64,000 nt of DNA from Streptococcaceae bacterium. Its GTDB lineage: Bacteria; Bacillota; Bacilli; Lactobacillales; Streptococcaceae. The notes below the pieces were generated by a model. The model was not told the origin of the DNA. It was given only the letters and a program-made list of their open reading frames with translations, and did not search any database. The stretch is taken from positions 1-64,000 of the forward strand of contig JAKVKP010000002.1 of the NCBI GenBank assembly GCA_022484805.1, read 5' to 3'. The stretch's first letter is position 1. Each line of letters begins with the position of its first letter. Shown piece by piece: positions 18,094 through 25,539 of this stretch. The position numbers and the translations under genes were made by a program.

Positions 18094-19368
18094 TCAAATT
18101 TCTAAGCCCTGTCTTTGTGCTCTATCCGCAGCCAAAAAGAATGGTAAGTAAATTGCCATATCAATCAAAATTAATACAATTTGTAAGCCTGCACCTGTCC
18201 AACTACCAGTCGCTAACCAACCACTAATAATTGGGGGTGTAGTCCAGGGTACTGCGACCCCAATTGTCTTGTGAACCAAACCAACACTCATTGAAAAATA
18301 AGTAATTAAAACATTAACGATAGGTGCTAATACAAAAGGTATTAAATAACTCATATTTAACATAACTGGCATCCCAAACATGATTGGTTCACTAATATTA
18401 AAAATATTCGGAGTTACAGCAATGCCTTTCATTGCCTTGGATTGACTAGATTTACCAAAGAAAAGTAACGCAATAGCTAATCCAAAAACTGCACCCCCAC
18501 CGCCAATATAAGCAAACATATCAAAAAATTGAGTCGTAATAATATGAGGTAATTCTTTTCCAGCTTGCAACGCCAAACGATTTTCATCGGTATTTGCTAA
18601 GAAAATCGGATTGGTTACAGAGCCGACGACATTCCCCCCATGAATACCAACAAACCAAAAAAGACTGTTTAATGCGACGACAATAATAGCACCCGGTAAA
18701 GTGCCACCAATAAAGCCTAATGGAACTGCTAAAATGGTTGCAAGTAATTCATGTGCATTTTCAAATGGTGAAATATCAATTAGTAAAGCAACAACCCCCG
18801 CTAAAAAGAAGACTACCACGCCTGGAATCAGCGCCGAAAAGCTTTTACTAACTGCTGGAGGTACACTATCAGGCATTTTAATGACAATATTTTTAAGCAC
18901 AAAACTTTTAAAAATCCAAGCTGATACTAAACCAACAACAATACCAATAAAAAGTCCTTTACTACCAAGATAGCTAACTGGTACCCCTTCAGCCGTATCA
19001 GTTATGATATTTGGTGTTAAAATCAACCATGCAGACATCGCAATTACTCCGGCCGAGGCACCATCAACATTGTACTGCTGCGCCATACTTCTCGCAATAC
19101 CGAATGTCGCAATCAAGCCCATTAAACCGAATGTTGAATTAACAATATGATTAAGCATTGATGATAATTTACCATCGAGTAAAGTTGCTAAGAATTCAGG
19201 CCAACCCGGAACAGGAAAGCTATTAATAATTAAGAAAATACTACCGCCAATAATCAGCGGCATCGCCAATGAGACACCGTCGCGAATTGCAATAAGACCT
19301 TTAATATTCCCTAATTTCACGGCAAACGGTGTCAGATATTTTTCCATTAATTGCTCTATTTTATTCAT
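18094..19368 (-). CDS. PTS lactose/cellobiose-family EIIC permease
   Basis: 424-residue membrane permease of the CelB/LicC type, starting MNKIEQLMEKYLTPFAVKLGNIKGLIAIRDG, which is diagnostic for this family. The conserved PNIFNISEPIMFGMPVMLN motif (about 325-345) carries the substrate-binding Glu. No EIIA, EIIB or hydrolase gene is adjacent, so it must borrow PTS partners encoded elsewhere. The start at 19368 has AAAGGTGAG upstream; the extra 23 codons before it read as basic leader sequence and are probably untranslated. Confidence 0.9.
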   Translation of the reverse strand: MNKIEQLMEKYLTPFAVKLGNIKGLIAIRDGVSLAMPLIIGGSIFLIINSFPVPGWPEFLATLLDGKLSSMLNHIVNSTFGLMGLIATFGIARSMAQQYNVDGASAGVIAMSAWLILTPNIITDTAEGVPVSYLGSKGLFIGIVVGLVSAWIFKSFVLKNIVIKMPDSVPPAVSKSFSALIPGVVVFFLAGVVALLIDISPFENAHELLATILAVPLGFIGGTLPGAIIVVALNSLFWFVGIHGGNVVGSVTNPIFLANTDENRLALQAGKELPHIITTQFFDMFAYIGGGGAVFGLAIALLFFGKSSQSKAMKGIAVTPNIFNISEPIMFGMPVMLNMSYLIPFVLAPIVNVLITYFSMSVGLVHKTIGVAVPWTTPPIISGWLATGSWTGAGLQIVLILIDMAIYLPFFLAADRAQRQGLEI

Positions 19369-19614
19369 ACTTCTCACCTTTCTGATTTTCGTTTTGCGAA
19401 ACACAGTCCAAATTTTTTTCTCAACCAACCTTTCCAATACTCAGAAGGATTATCTTGAGTATTTAAATACTAATTCTTCTAAGTTACCCATGATCATTAA
19501 TTTCGCGATCATCAAAAAGTTAATAGCTACCTCCTTTCAATCGGTTACGTCATAAATCCTCACACGAATTGTCTTTATTTTCTGAATATTTAGAATTTAC
19601 TGACGATATTTAGT
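19369..19614 (-). other. long leader of the EIIC operon
   Basis: About 245 nt lie between the promoter and the EIIC start. It contains an orphan Shine-Dalgarno, GAAAGGAGGT (19528-19537), with no convincing frame behind it, and a near-cre sequence GTAACCGATTG just upstream. The leader may hold a regulatory RNA, but no clear terminator/antiterminator pair was found. Confidence 0.35.
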
Positions 19615-19643
19615 AGTATAGACCAATTAAAAATGAAAAACAA
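19615..19643 (-). promoter_or_regulatory. promoter of the EIIC operon
   Basis: Minus strand -35 TTGTTT (19638-19643), 17-bp spacer, -10 TATACT (19615-19620). Confidence 0.6.
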
Positions 19644-19647
19644 GCTG

Positions 19648-19694
19648 AAAAAGCAAATTACACGTCATATAACCTGACATGTGATTTGCTTTTT
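19648..19694 (-). terminator. 20-bp stem terminator after the YhdH-type gene
   Basis: AAAAAGCAAAT..GTCA pairs with TGAC..ATTTGCTTTTT over 20 positions with one mismatch and one G-T pair. It ends transcription from 19868 and sits just before the EIIC promoter. The T-runs on both strands make it potentially bidirectional. Confidence 0.75.
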
Positions 19695-19867
19695 ACAAGA
19701 TAAAATAAATTAATAATAATCAATATTTTTAATTATCAGCCTTTCAAAAAACTGATATCTTATATTTTTTACCGAATTATACTAATTATTATAAATAACA
19801 AAATAAAATTATAAAAAAAACAAAAATTTTGTTGTGTTTTTTTTTAAAAATTTTATATCAAGCAACT

Positions 19868-20860
19868 TCAATCTTGAATTTTGACAATTGTTCGACCAAG
19901 ATGATTGCCTTGCTTCAATTGCTCAATTGTTTTAACTACGTCATTTAGTTTAATTTCATTAATCGGTATTTCAGTGACTTCTTGCCAATTTTGAGTAAAT
20001 TTTTCCCAGATAGCTGAGCGTTCCATAATCGGATATTGAACTGAATCAATGCCTATCAGTTTAACCGCTCTCAAAATAAAAGGAAGTACCGTTGTTTCAA
20101 ACTTCAATCCACCAGCATTACCACATAAAGTCATTGTAGCACCATAATATAATCTTGGAATTAAGTAATTCAATAATTGACCGCCAACTGTATCAAGCAC
20201 AAAATGGTATTCTTGCTTCTCTAAAGCTTTGCTACTCATTTCGAGTGTATTTGTATAGACTACTTGAGATGCACCTAAGGATCTTACCCACTCCTCTTGA
20301 TAAGGTTTACGAATCAATCCCGTAATATTTGAGTAGCCGAGAGAACTTAATAGCTTCACAGCAATACTTCCAACACCACCGCTTGCTCCAGTTACAAGTA
20401 TTTTAGGAGCTTCTAGGGCTGACATCCCTCCTTTTTCTAAAGCTAAAACAGACAGAGCAGCGGTAAAGCCAGCTGTTCCAATAACCATTGCATCTCTCAG
20501 TGACATTCTCTCTGGCAATGGCACTATCCATTCTGCTGGCACTCTCGCCACCTCTGATAGGCCACCTGAATGAGTAATTCCTAGATTAAAACCAGTCACC
20601 AATACTTCCTGACCTACTTTAAAGCGTTCAGCACAAGACGAAATGACTGTACCACTCAAATCAATTCCAGGAATCAAGGGATATTTTCTAATAATGCCAC
20701 CATTTTTTTGAAATGCGAGCATATCTTTATAATTAAGAGAGCTATAAGCAACTCTAATTAAAACTTCACCTTCTGACAAATTATCAATCGTCAGTGATTG
20801 CCTTTGACAAACGACCTCATTAGAAATCTCGTTTAAAACTAGTGCTTTAAATTGAGTCAT
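19868..20860 (-). CDS. YhdH/YhfP-type quinone/acrylyl-CoA oxidoreductase
   Basis: Zinc-free medium-chain dehydrogenase/reductase of 330 residues, NADPH-dependent. It has the family start FKALVLNE, the catalytic-domain stretch SSLNYKDMLAFQKNGGIIRKYPLIPGIDLSGTV and the Rossmann signature VTGASGGVGSIAVKLLSSLGY. The FCGNAGG-like segment (LCGNAGGLKFETTVLPFILR) is typical of YhdH/AcuI. Single-gene unit with a terminator about 170 nt downstream. The physiological substrate in Firmicutes is uncertain. Confidence 0.9.
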   Translation of the reverse strand: MTQFKALVLNEISNEVVCQRQSLTIDNLSEGEVLIRVAYSSLNYKDMLAFQKNGGIIRKYPLIPGIDLSGTVISSCAERFKVGQEVLVTGFNLGITHSGGLSEVARVPAEWIVPLPERMSLRDAMVIGTAGFTAALSVLALEKGGMSALEAPKILVTGASGGVGSIAVKLLSSLGYSNITGLIRKPYQEEWVRSLGASQVVYTNTLEMSSKALEKQEYHFVLDTVGGQLLNYLIPRLYYGATMTLCGNAGGLKFETTVLPFILRAVKLIGIDSVQYPIMERSAIWEKFTQNWQEVTEIPINEIKLNDVVKTIEQLKQGNHLGRTIVKIQD

Positions 20861-20949
20861 AAAAACCTCCTACGGTATTGGTGATGTTAACGCTTCTTAA
20901 CATTGAAAGATTATCATGTCAAATAATTCAAGTCAATGAGCAATCATAT

Positions 20950-21222
20950 AAAAAAGGCTATGCAGAGCTGTAGCTAGATTTAATATTCAATTATCAAAAT
21001 AATATTAAAGCATATCCTAAATTTCAAAAATATTAAAAAAAATATCAGCCAAAATTACTTGCTGTCTGGGGTAAAAATAATCCATCTTTTATTCCAGAAG
21101 GTGCAGAAAAATTCAAAAAAGATAATCCAAATACACAGGTTGCCCTATTAGATACAGGCCACTTTGCCTTAGAAATACATGCCTCAATTATTGCGGAGTT
21201 AATTAAACAATATTTTTTATAA
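20950..21222 (+). pseudogene. decayed alpha/beta hydrolase (haloalkane dehalogenase-like) C-terminus
   Basis: Read in one plus-strand frame, this gives GYAEL-stop-LDLIFNYQNN, then IKAYPKFQKY-stop-KKYQ, then PKLLAVWGKNNPSFIPEGAEKF, and finally TGHFALEIHASIIAELI ending at TAA 21220. The VWGKN(D) and TGHFALE(x)H motifs carry the acid and catalytic His regions of alpha/beta hydrolases in this family. Two in-frame stops (TAG at 20971, TAA at 21034) and the missing N-terminal two thirds, including the nucleophile elbow, mark it as a remnant. The minus-strand 62-codon frame over it is a shadow. Confidence 0.82.
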
Positions 21223-21266
21223 ATCATCTGCAAAATATATTTATAATTTACATTTAGACGCTAAAT

Positions 21267-21312
21267 AAATAGAGTGAGTAAGATATCCATTGATATCTTA
21301 CTCACTCTATTT
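21267..21312. terminator. perfect 21-bp stem bidirectional terminator
   Basis: Arms 21267-21287 and 21292-21312 are fully complementary with a CATT loop, and both ends are A/T-rich. It lies 2 nt after the AraC-family gene stop and downstream of the hydrolase remnant, so it serves both directions. Confidence 0.85.
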
Positions 21313-21314
21313 TA

Positions 21315-22151
21315 TTACTTATTTACTTCCAACATTAATTGTGAAGGTGCGACCCCATGATATTTTTTAAATAATTTACTAAAATAGTAAGCATCCTGAT
21401 AACCAACTAATCTCGCAATTTCCTTGATTGGTAATTTAGTAGTCATTAATAACTCTTTGGCTCTTTGTAAACGAATTTGAATCAAATGATTAATTGGACT
21501 AACACCAACAATTTCTCTAAAGGCTTTTGATAAATAGGTTGGACTTACATAAAATACTTCGGCTAGCTGCTCCAAGGTCACCTCTTGGTCATAATGATTT
21601 TCTAAATAATAAATAGTCTGATTGACTAGATTTTGTCTGCGTTTTTCCACTTTTGATAGTTTTTGCTCTAATAGGTCATCATCATCACTGCTCAAACCTC
21701 TGATAATCAAGACTAGCATTTCACTAATTAAGGCCTTACCCATTAATTGAAATTCATGATCATGGTTGTTAAACTCCTTGACCACTCGCCACGCACATTC
21801 TAGAAATTGGCTGTGGTGCTCTCCTAGCTCTAAAATCGGATATTTATTTGGAAAAAAGTTTCTACTCAAACCTGCAAGCATAATATTACTAATACCAATG
21901 TGTAATTGATGTGACCAACTATTTTCACGCTGAGTCTCACTGTGAACCACACCTGGATTAAATAACATCACTCGGCCTGCACCAAGTCTCACTGCCTGAC
22001 CATCAATGATATAATCCGCTTCACCTTCTAAAATAATACTGACTTCTAAAAATTCATGTGTATGTGGCTGACAGCTAGAACCAGACTCATTCCATGGATC
22101 AAAGGCATATAATATTTCGGGATTAAATGTTTTTGAATGAAAATATTGCAT
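21315..22151 (-). CDS. AraC family transcriptional regulator
   Basis: 278 residues. An N-terminal cupin-like sensing domain (HTHEFLEVSIILEGEADYIIDGQAVRLGAGRVMLFNPGVVHSE) is followed by a C-terminal double helix-turn-helix (LEQLAEVFYVSPTYLSKAFREIVGVSPINHLIQIRLQRAKELL and IKEIARLVGYQDAYYFSKLFKKYHG). This is the sugar-sensing RhaS/YesN-like architecture. It lies next to the Gfo/Idh/MocA dehydrogenase and transporter pair in the same orientation and may regulate sugar-derivative use. Confidence 0.9.
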   Translation of the reverse strand: MQYFHSKTFNPEILYAFDPWNESGSSCQPHTHEFLEVSIILEGEADYIIDGQAVRLGAGRVMLFNPGVVHSETQRENSWSHQLHIGISNIMLAGLSRNFFPNKYPILELGEHHSQFLECAWRVVKEFNNHDHEFQLMGKALISEMLVLIIRGLSSDDDDLLEQKLSKVEKRRQNLVNQTIYYLENHYDQEVTLEQLAEVFYVSPTYLSKAFREIVGVSPINHLIQIRLQRAKELLMTTKLPIKEIARLVGYQDAYYFSKLFKKYHGVAPSQLMLEVNK

Positions 22152-22298
22152 TTTGTAACCCCTTTCAAAAATAGTCGTATTTACATTATACGCTAAATCA
22201 TAGCAGAATAAAGCATTTATGTTTTAATTGCTGGAGTCAAATGATAAACAATGATATCTATTCCAGTCTGTACCTAAAAAAGGCAGCCTTAATTTCAA

Positions 22299-22316
22299 AT
22301 CAATGAAATCAAAACT
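22299..22316 (-). terminator. short hairpin after the dehydrogenase gene
   Basis: ATTTCA-loop-TGAAAT, 43 nt after the stop at 22359. Weak. Confidence 0.25.
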
Positions 22317-22358
22317 ACCATACAAGTGATTGACTAAACTATTTTATAAAATTTTAAT

Positions 22359-23369
22359 TTAATAAATTTCAGCTTTTTCAACTAGTTCAATTTTTTCTAC
22401 ATTACCAGATTTTCTGGATTGAATCAAGCGATCAGCAACGACACAAGAAACATAACCATCCCAAGCACTTGGACCCACTAGCTTATCTGATAAAACTGAA
22501 GCAGCCCATTCCTTAAATTCCGTATCATATGAATCAATAAAACGTTTTGCCCAATGATCAGTTAAGCCATATGTATATTGACCTGCCGTCCGTTTCAATA
22601 CTCTAGCCGGATCAGGCAAATTTAACGTACCATTCTCTCCAACAACCTGACATTGAATGTCATAAGCATAGGCGCCATCGGTCTGAACTTCTACATCAAT
22701 TCGTTGTCCAGACTGCGTTTTAAACATTACCAACTGAGGATTCAACCAATCACCAGTTGTTTTACGGCTTTGTTTAACAGTTAAAACCTGAACTTCATCA
22801 TATTCTTCATCTAAAAGCCAGCGTGTAATATCAATTTCATGAATTGCAACTCGTGTGATTGCGTAATCCGTTTTAAAGCCTGGCGCTTGCGAGATATTTC
22901 GATGCGCGCTATGAATTAAAAGGGGCTCACCAATTTCACCAGCTCTAATTGCTTGCTTCATTTCGCGATAGCCAATATCAAATCTTCGATTAAAGCCAAC
23001 TTGAATTAATCTTTTACCGATTTGAATCTCTTTTGCCATCATCTCTTGACATTCTTGAGCAGTTAACGCTAAAGGTTTTTCACAAAAAATATATTTTTCG
23101 TGTTTTAAAGCCTCAAAGACATATACAGCATGCGTATCATCAGTTGAGGTAATCAATACAGCATCAACATCATCTCTTGCAATTAATGCCTCACCGCTTT
23201 CACAAGCCTCAATTTGATATTTTGTTGCAACAGACTGTGCTACCTCCTCAAAGTAATCATAGACAGCAACGACAGTTGCTTGTGCAACAACGTTAATCAA
23301 TCGTTCAATATGCTCCTTACCAATTGCTCCGCAACCAATTACACCTACTCTTAATACTTCTTTTACCAT
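22359..23369 (-). CDS. Gfo/Idh/MocA oxidoreductase (inositol 2-dehydrogenase-like)
   Basis: NAD(P)-dependent dehydrogenase of 336 residues acting on a cyclic polyol or sugar derivative. Rossmann motif GVIGCGAIGKEHIERL at the N-terminus, the family EKP motif in FCEKPLAL, and the catalytic-domain segment AIHEIDITRWLLDEEYDEV with the D-x-x-R-W-type arrangement of inositol dehydrogenases. It overlaps functionally with the GRP-type transporter 12 nt upstream, so the two form an operon for uptake and oxidation of one sugar or polyol. The exact substrate (myo-inositol, scyllo-inositol or an aldose) cannot be fixed from sequence. Confidence 0.88.
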   Translation of the reverse strand: MVKEVLRVGVIGCGAIGKEHIERLINVVAQATVVAVYDYFEEVAQSVATKYQIEACESGEALIARDDVDAVLITSTDDTHAVYVFEALKHEKYIFCEKPLALTAQECQEMMAKEIQIGKRLIQVGFNRRFDIGYREMKQAIRAGEIGEPLLIHSAHRNISQAPGFKTDYAITRVAIHEIDITRWLLDEEYDEVQVLTVKQSRKTTGDWLNPQLVMFKTQSGQRIDVEVQTDGAYAYDIQCQVVGENGTLNLPDPARVLKRTAGQYTYGLTDHWAKRFIDSYDTEFKEWAASVLSDKLVGPSAWDGYVSCVVADRLIQSRKSGNVEKIELVEKAEIY

Positions 23370-23381
23370 CCTTAGCTCCTC

Positions 23382-24245
23382 CTATTTTGTCATTCCAATC
23401 AAAATACCACCTGCAACGACTAAGATTAAACCACCCAACGTATATTTAATTTCCTTAGAGGTTTTGACCTCATGCAAAATCAACATGCCACCTAAAGTTG
23501 AAACAATCACATTCATTTGTGATAGAGTAAAACCAAGTGCAACACCATTCGCCTCATTTGAAAGCATCATTGTAATATTCGCAATTGCAAAGAAAAAACC
23601 TGTAATAATATTATGAAAGGATTTTTGACCAAAAATATCTGGTTGTTTTTCAAAGGAACAAAATAACATTGAGCCCAGAAACATACCAATCGCCTGAGGA
23701 AATACTGCATCCCAACCATTGATACCAGCAACTCTGGGAATCACTGCATAAAGAACAAAAGCAATTGATGAGATAATCAGAATCAGCACACCTTTTTTCA
23801 TATCCACACGTTCTTCTGCCTTCTGATTTTTTTCTTGAAAGGCAGTAAAGGATACACCGAGAATAATTAAAAATAATGCACTAATACCGAGAATAAATTG
23901 TATTGATTTGGTCCATTCTTGAAAATATATAACACCAACAAGAGAAGTTCCAATTAGCTGTGTTCCTGTTGAAATTGGCATTGCACGAGAAACACCAATA
24001 ATATGAAAACTTTTGATTTGATTAATTTGACCAAAAGACCAAACTAAACCACAAATTAAGCTCGCCAAAACGAGATTAATACTCCATGTGGGTTGATGAA
24101 AAAAAAGGACACCTAAAGAAAATAAGAGGGTTCCCATTGCCATCCCCATTTGTTGATTGGTTGCCTTACCACCAATCTTTTGCATTACCAGTGGCTGCAA
24201 CCCCCACATTAAAGCAGGAATCAGTCCTAATAAAATACTACCCAT
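23382..24245 (-). CDS. GRP-type sugar transporter (GlcU/RbsU-like)
   Basis: 287-residue membrane protein with about ten helices. The start MGSILLGLIPALMWGLQPLVMQKIGGKATNQQMGMAMGTL is typical of the glucose/ribose porter family (drug/metabolite transporter superfamily), which takes up sugars by proton symport. Start at 24245 is chosen because AAGGAG lies 7 nt upstream; nine earlier codons have no ribosome site. First gene of the pair with the Gfo/Idh/MocA dehydrogenase. Confidence 0.87.
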   Translation of the reverse strand: MGSILLGLIPALMWGLQPLVMQKIGGKATNQQMGMAMGTLLFSLGVLFFHQPTWSINLVLASLICGLVWSFGQINQIKSFHIIGVSRAMPISTGTQLIGTSLVGVIYFQEWTKSIQFILGISALFLIILGVSFTAFQEKNQKAEERVDMKKGVLILIISSIAFVLYAVIPRVAGINGWDAVFPQAIGMFLGSMLFCSFEKQPDIFGQKSFHNIITGFFFAIANITMMLSNEANGVALGFTLSQMNVIVSTLGGMLILHEVKTSKEIKYTLGGLILVVAGGILIGMTK

Positions 24246-24289
24246 ATCGTTTCTCCTTGTTATTTTTTTCACAAAAAAATATAATATTA

Positions 24290-24370
24290 AAATACAATTT
24301 CCAATACTTAGCGCTAACTGATTAAATCTATTGTATTTATATTCACATTATAATTGTTATCAAATACAAT
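24290..24370. promoter_or_regulatory. cluster of AAATACAAT motifs (candidate AraC operators)
   Basis: AAATACAAT occurs at 24290-24298 and 24362-24370 on the plus strand and inverted at 24330-24338, all upstream of the transporter operon. A fourth copy is at 25347-25355, upstream of the AraC gene itself. TTAGCGCTAA, a perfect palindrome, lies at 24308-24317. Confidence 0.45.
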
Positions 24371-24399
24371 TTATTTATTTTTCTTGTTGGAAATTCAAA

Positions 24400-24430
24400 A
24401 ATGAAATCGTTTACTATCAACGATTTCATT
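24400..24430 (-). terminator. terminator of the AraC-family gene
   Basis: AATGAAATCGTT and AACGATTTCATT form a perfect 12-bp stem with a 7-nt loop. On the minus strand it is followed by TTTTG. Located 34 nt after the stop at 24465. Confidence 0.8.
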
Positions 24431-24464
24431 GCTTGAAATATCTTTTTTTATAATATCTTGCTTT

Positions 24465-25325
24465 TTAGCGCTCCGTATATTGATTTCGGTATGTTCTAGG
24501 AGAGAGATGCACAATTTTCTTAAAAAGAGTCGTAAAATATGAGGAACTATTAAATCCAACCTGATAAGCAATTTCAGTAATCGACAAATCAGTATTGATT
24601 AGAAGTGTTTGTGCCTCGCCAATCCTTCTTCTTTGCAAATACTCAATTGGTGTGTAATCATAGAGTGCCTTAAATTGATGTGCAAAATAATATTCATTAA
24701 TTGGCCATCGTCCTTCTTGATTTAAGGTACTTAATTTAAATTCCTCTGCAAAATGCACATCTAAATATTGCTTAATTTCCTGAACAATGATTAATTTAGC
24801 CGAAGCTGAAGTCAATTTCGATTGATGATTGATGATATTCGCTTTTAATAGCTCAATAATCGTTTGACCTAACGTTTGCACCAGTTGATTATAATTATTG
24901 ATTTCTTGTTCAAGAATATCAAATGCACTTTGAAATAGCGGCAATAATAAATCATAATATCTTCCAGTTTCAAAAATTGGTTCAGTACGATCAGAAATTA
25001 AGGCATCAGCCCGAAGATTTGTTTCATGAATTCCTTTAATGCCAATACAGTATAAAGCAATTGGATCATTACTTAACAACTCGTCGTGAACCACACCACT
25101 ATTATAAATAATCAAATCACCTTTTTTTACTGCGAAATACTGATTACCGATAAAAATTTTACTACTACCTGCTGTAATTAAAATCAATTCAACAAGTGAT
25201 TGATGTGAATGAAGCATTCTAGGATGATTTTTATCTACTCCTTCTACCTTACTCATATAGACTAACTGATATTGTTTACTGGGATTTTCAGCTTGACTAT
25301 TTGGAAGTAGAAAATATTGTTTCAT
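24465..25325 (-). CDS. AraC family transcriptional regulator
   Basis: 286 residues with an N-terminal cupin-type sensing domain (LHSHQSLVELILITAGSSKIFIGNQYFAVKKGDLIIYNSGVVHDE) and a C-terminal AraC DNA-binding domain (second HTH: ITEIAYQVGFNSSSYFTTLFKKIVHLSPRTYR). The first HTH is less canonical (FKLSTLNQEGRWPINEYYFAHQFKALYDYTPIEYLQRRRIGEA). Upstream of, and co-oriented with, the GRP transporter/dehydrogenase operon. The shared AAATACAAT motif before both makes it the likely regulator and suggests autoregulation. Confidence 0.9.
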   Translation of the reverse strand: MKQYFLLPNSQAENPSKQYQLVYMSKVEGVDKNHPRMLHSHQSLVELILITAGSSKIFIGNQYFAVKKGDLIIYNSGVVHDELLSNDPIALYCIGIKGIHETNLRADALISDRTEPIFETGRYYDLLLPLFQSAFDILEQEINNYNQLVQTLGQTIIELLKANIINHQSKLTSASAKLIIVQEIKQYLDVHFAEEFKLSTLNQEGRWPINEYYFAHQFKALYDYTPIEYLQRRRIGEAQTLLINTDLSITEIAYQVGFNSSSYFTTLFKKIVHLSPRTYRNQYTER

Positions 25326-25501
25326 AGCTCCCTCCTTTTAAATATTAAATACAATACTTGTTATTAATAATTCTATTATAAAATAAAACATTTCCTTTAT
25401 TAATATCAATTTATAATAATTTGATTTTACTTCATCTTATAAAAAAGCAATTTTTTCAGGGTAAGCTGAAATTATCGACTGCGATTAAAAATCAATCCAT
25501 C

Positions 25502-25507
25502 TATAAT
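25502..25507 (+). promoter_or_regulatory. -10 of the calcium-type ATPase gene
   Basis: TATAAT 33 bp before the ATG at 25540. No good -35 seen. Confidence 0.45.
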
Positions 25508-25539
25508 AAAAGTATCAAATGAAGGCGAGGAAGCGAAAA

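Noticed and set aside
19440-19540. Short peptide behind the orphan Shine-Dalgarno in the EIIC leader
   Set aside because: The nearest ATG frames close after four codons, or start about 30 nt away and run only 15 codons.
21045-21233. 62-codon minus-strand frame as a gene
   Set aside because: It is the antisense of the decayed alpha/beta hydrolase, whose plus-strand translation is clearly protein-like.
25326-25539. Manganese riboswitch (yybP-ykoY) upstream of the calcium-type ATPase
   Set aside because: The conserved riboswitch core and its GC-rich stems are not seen in this AT-rich leader.
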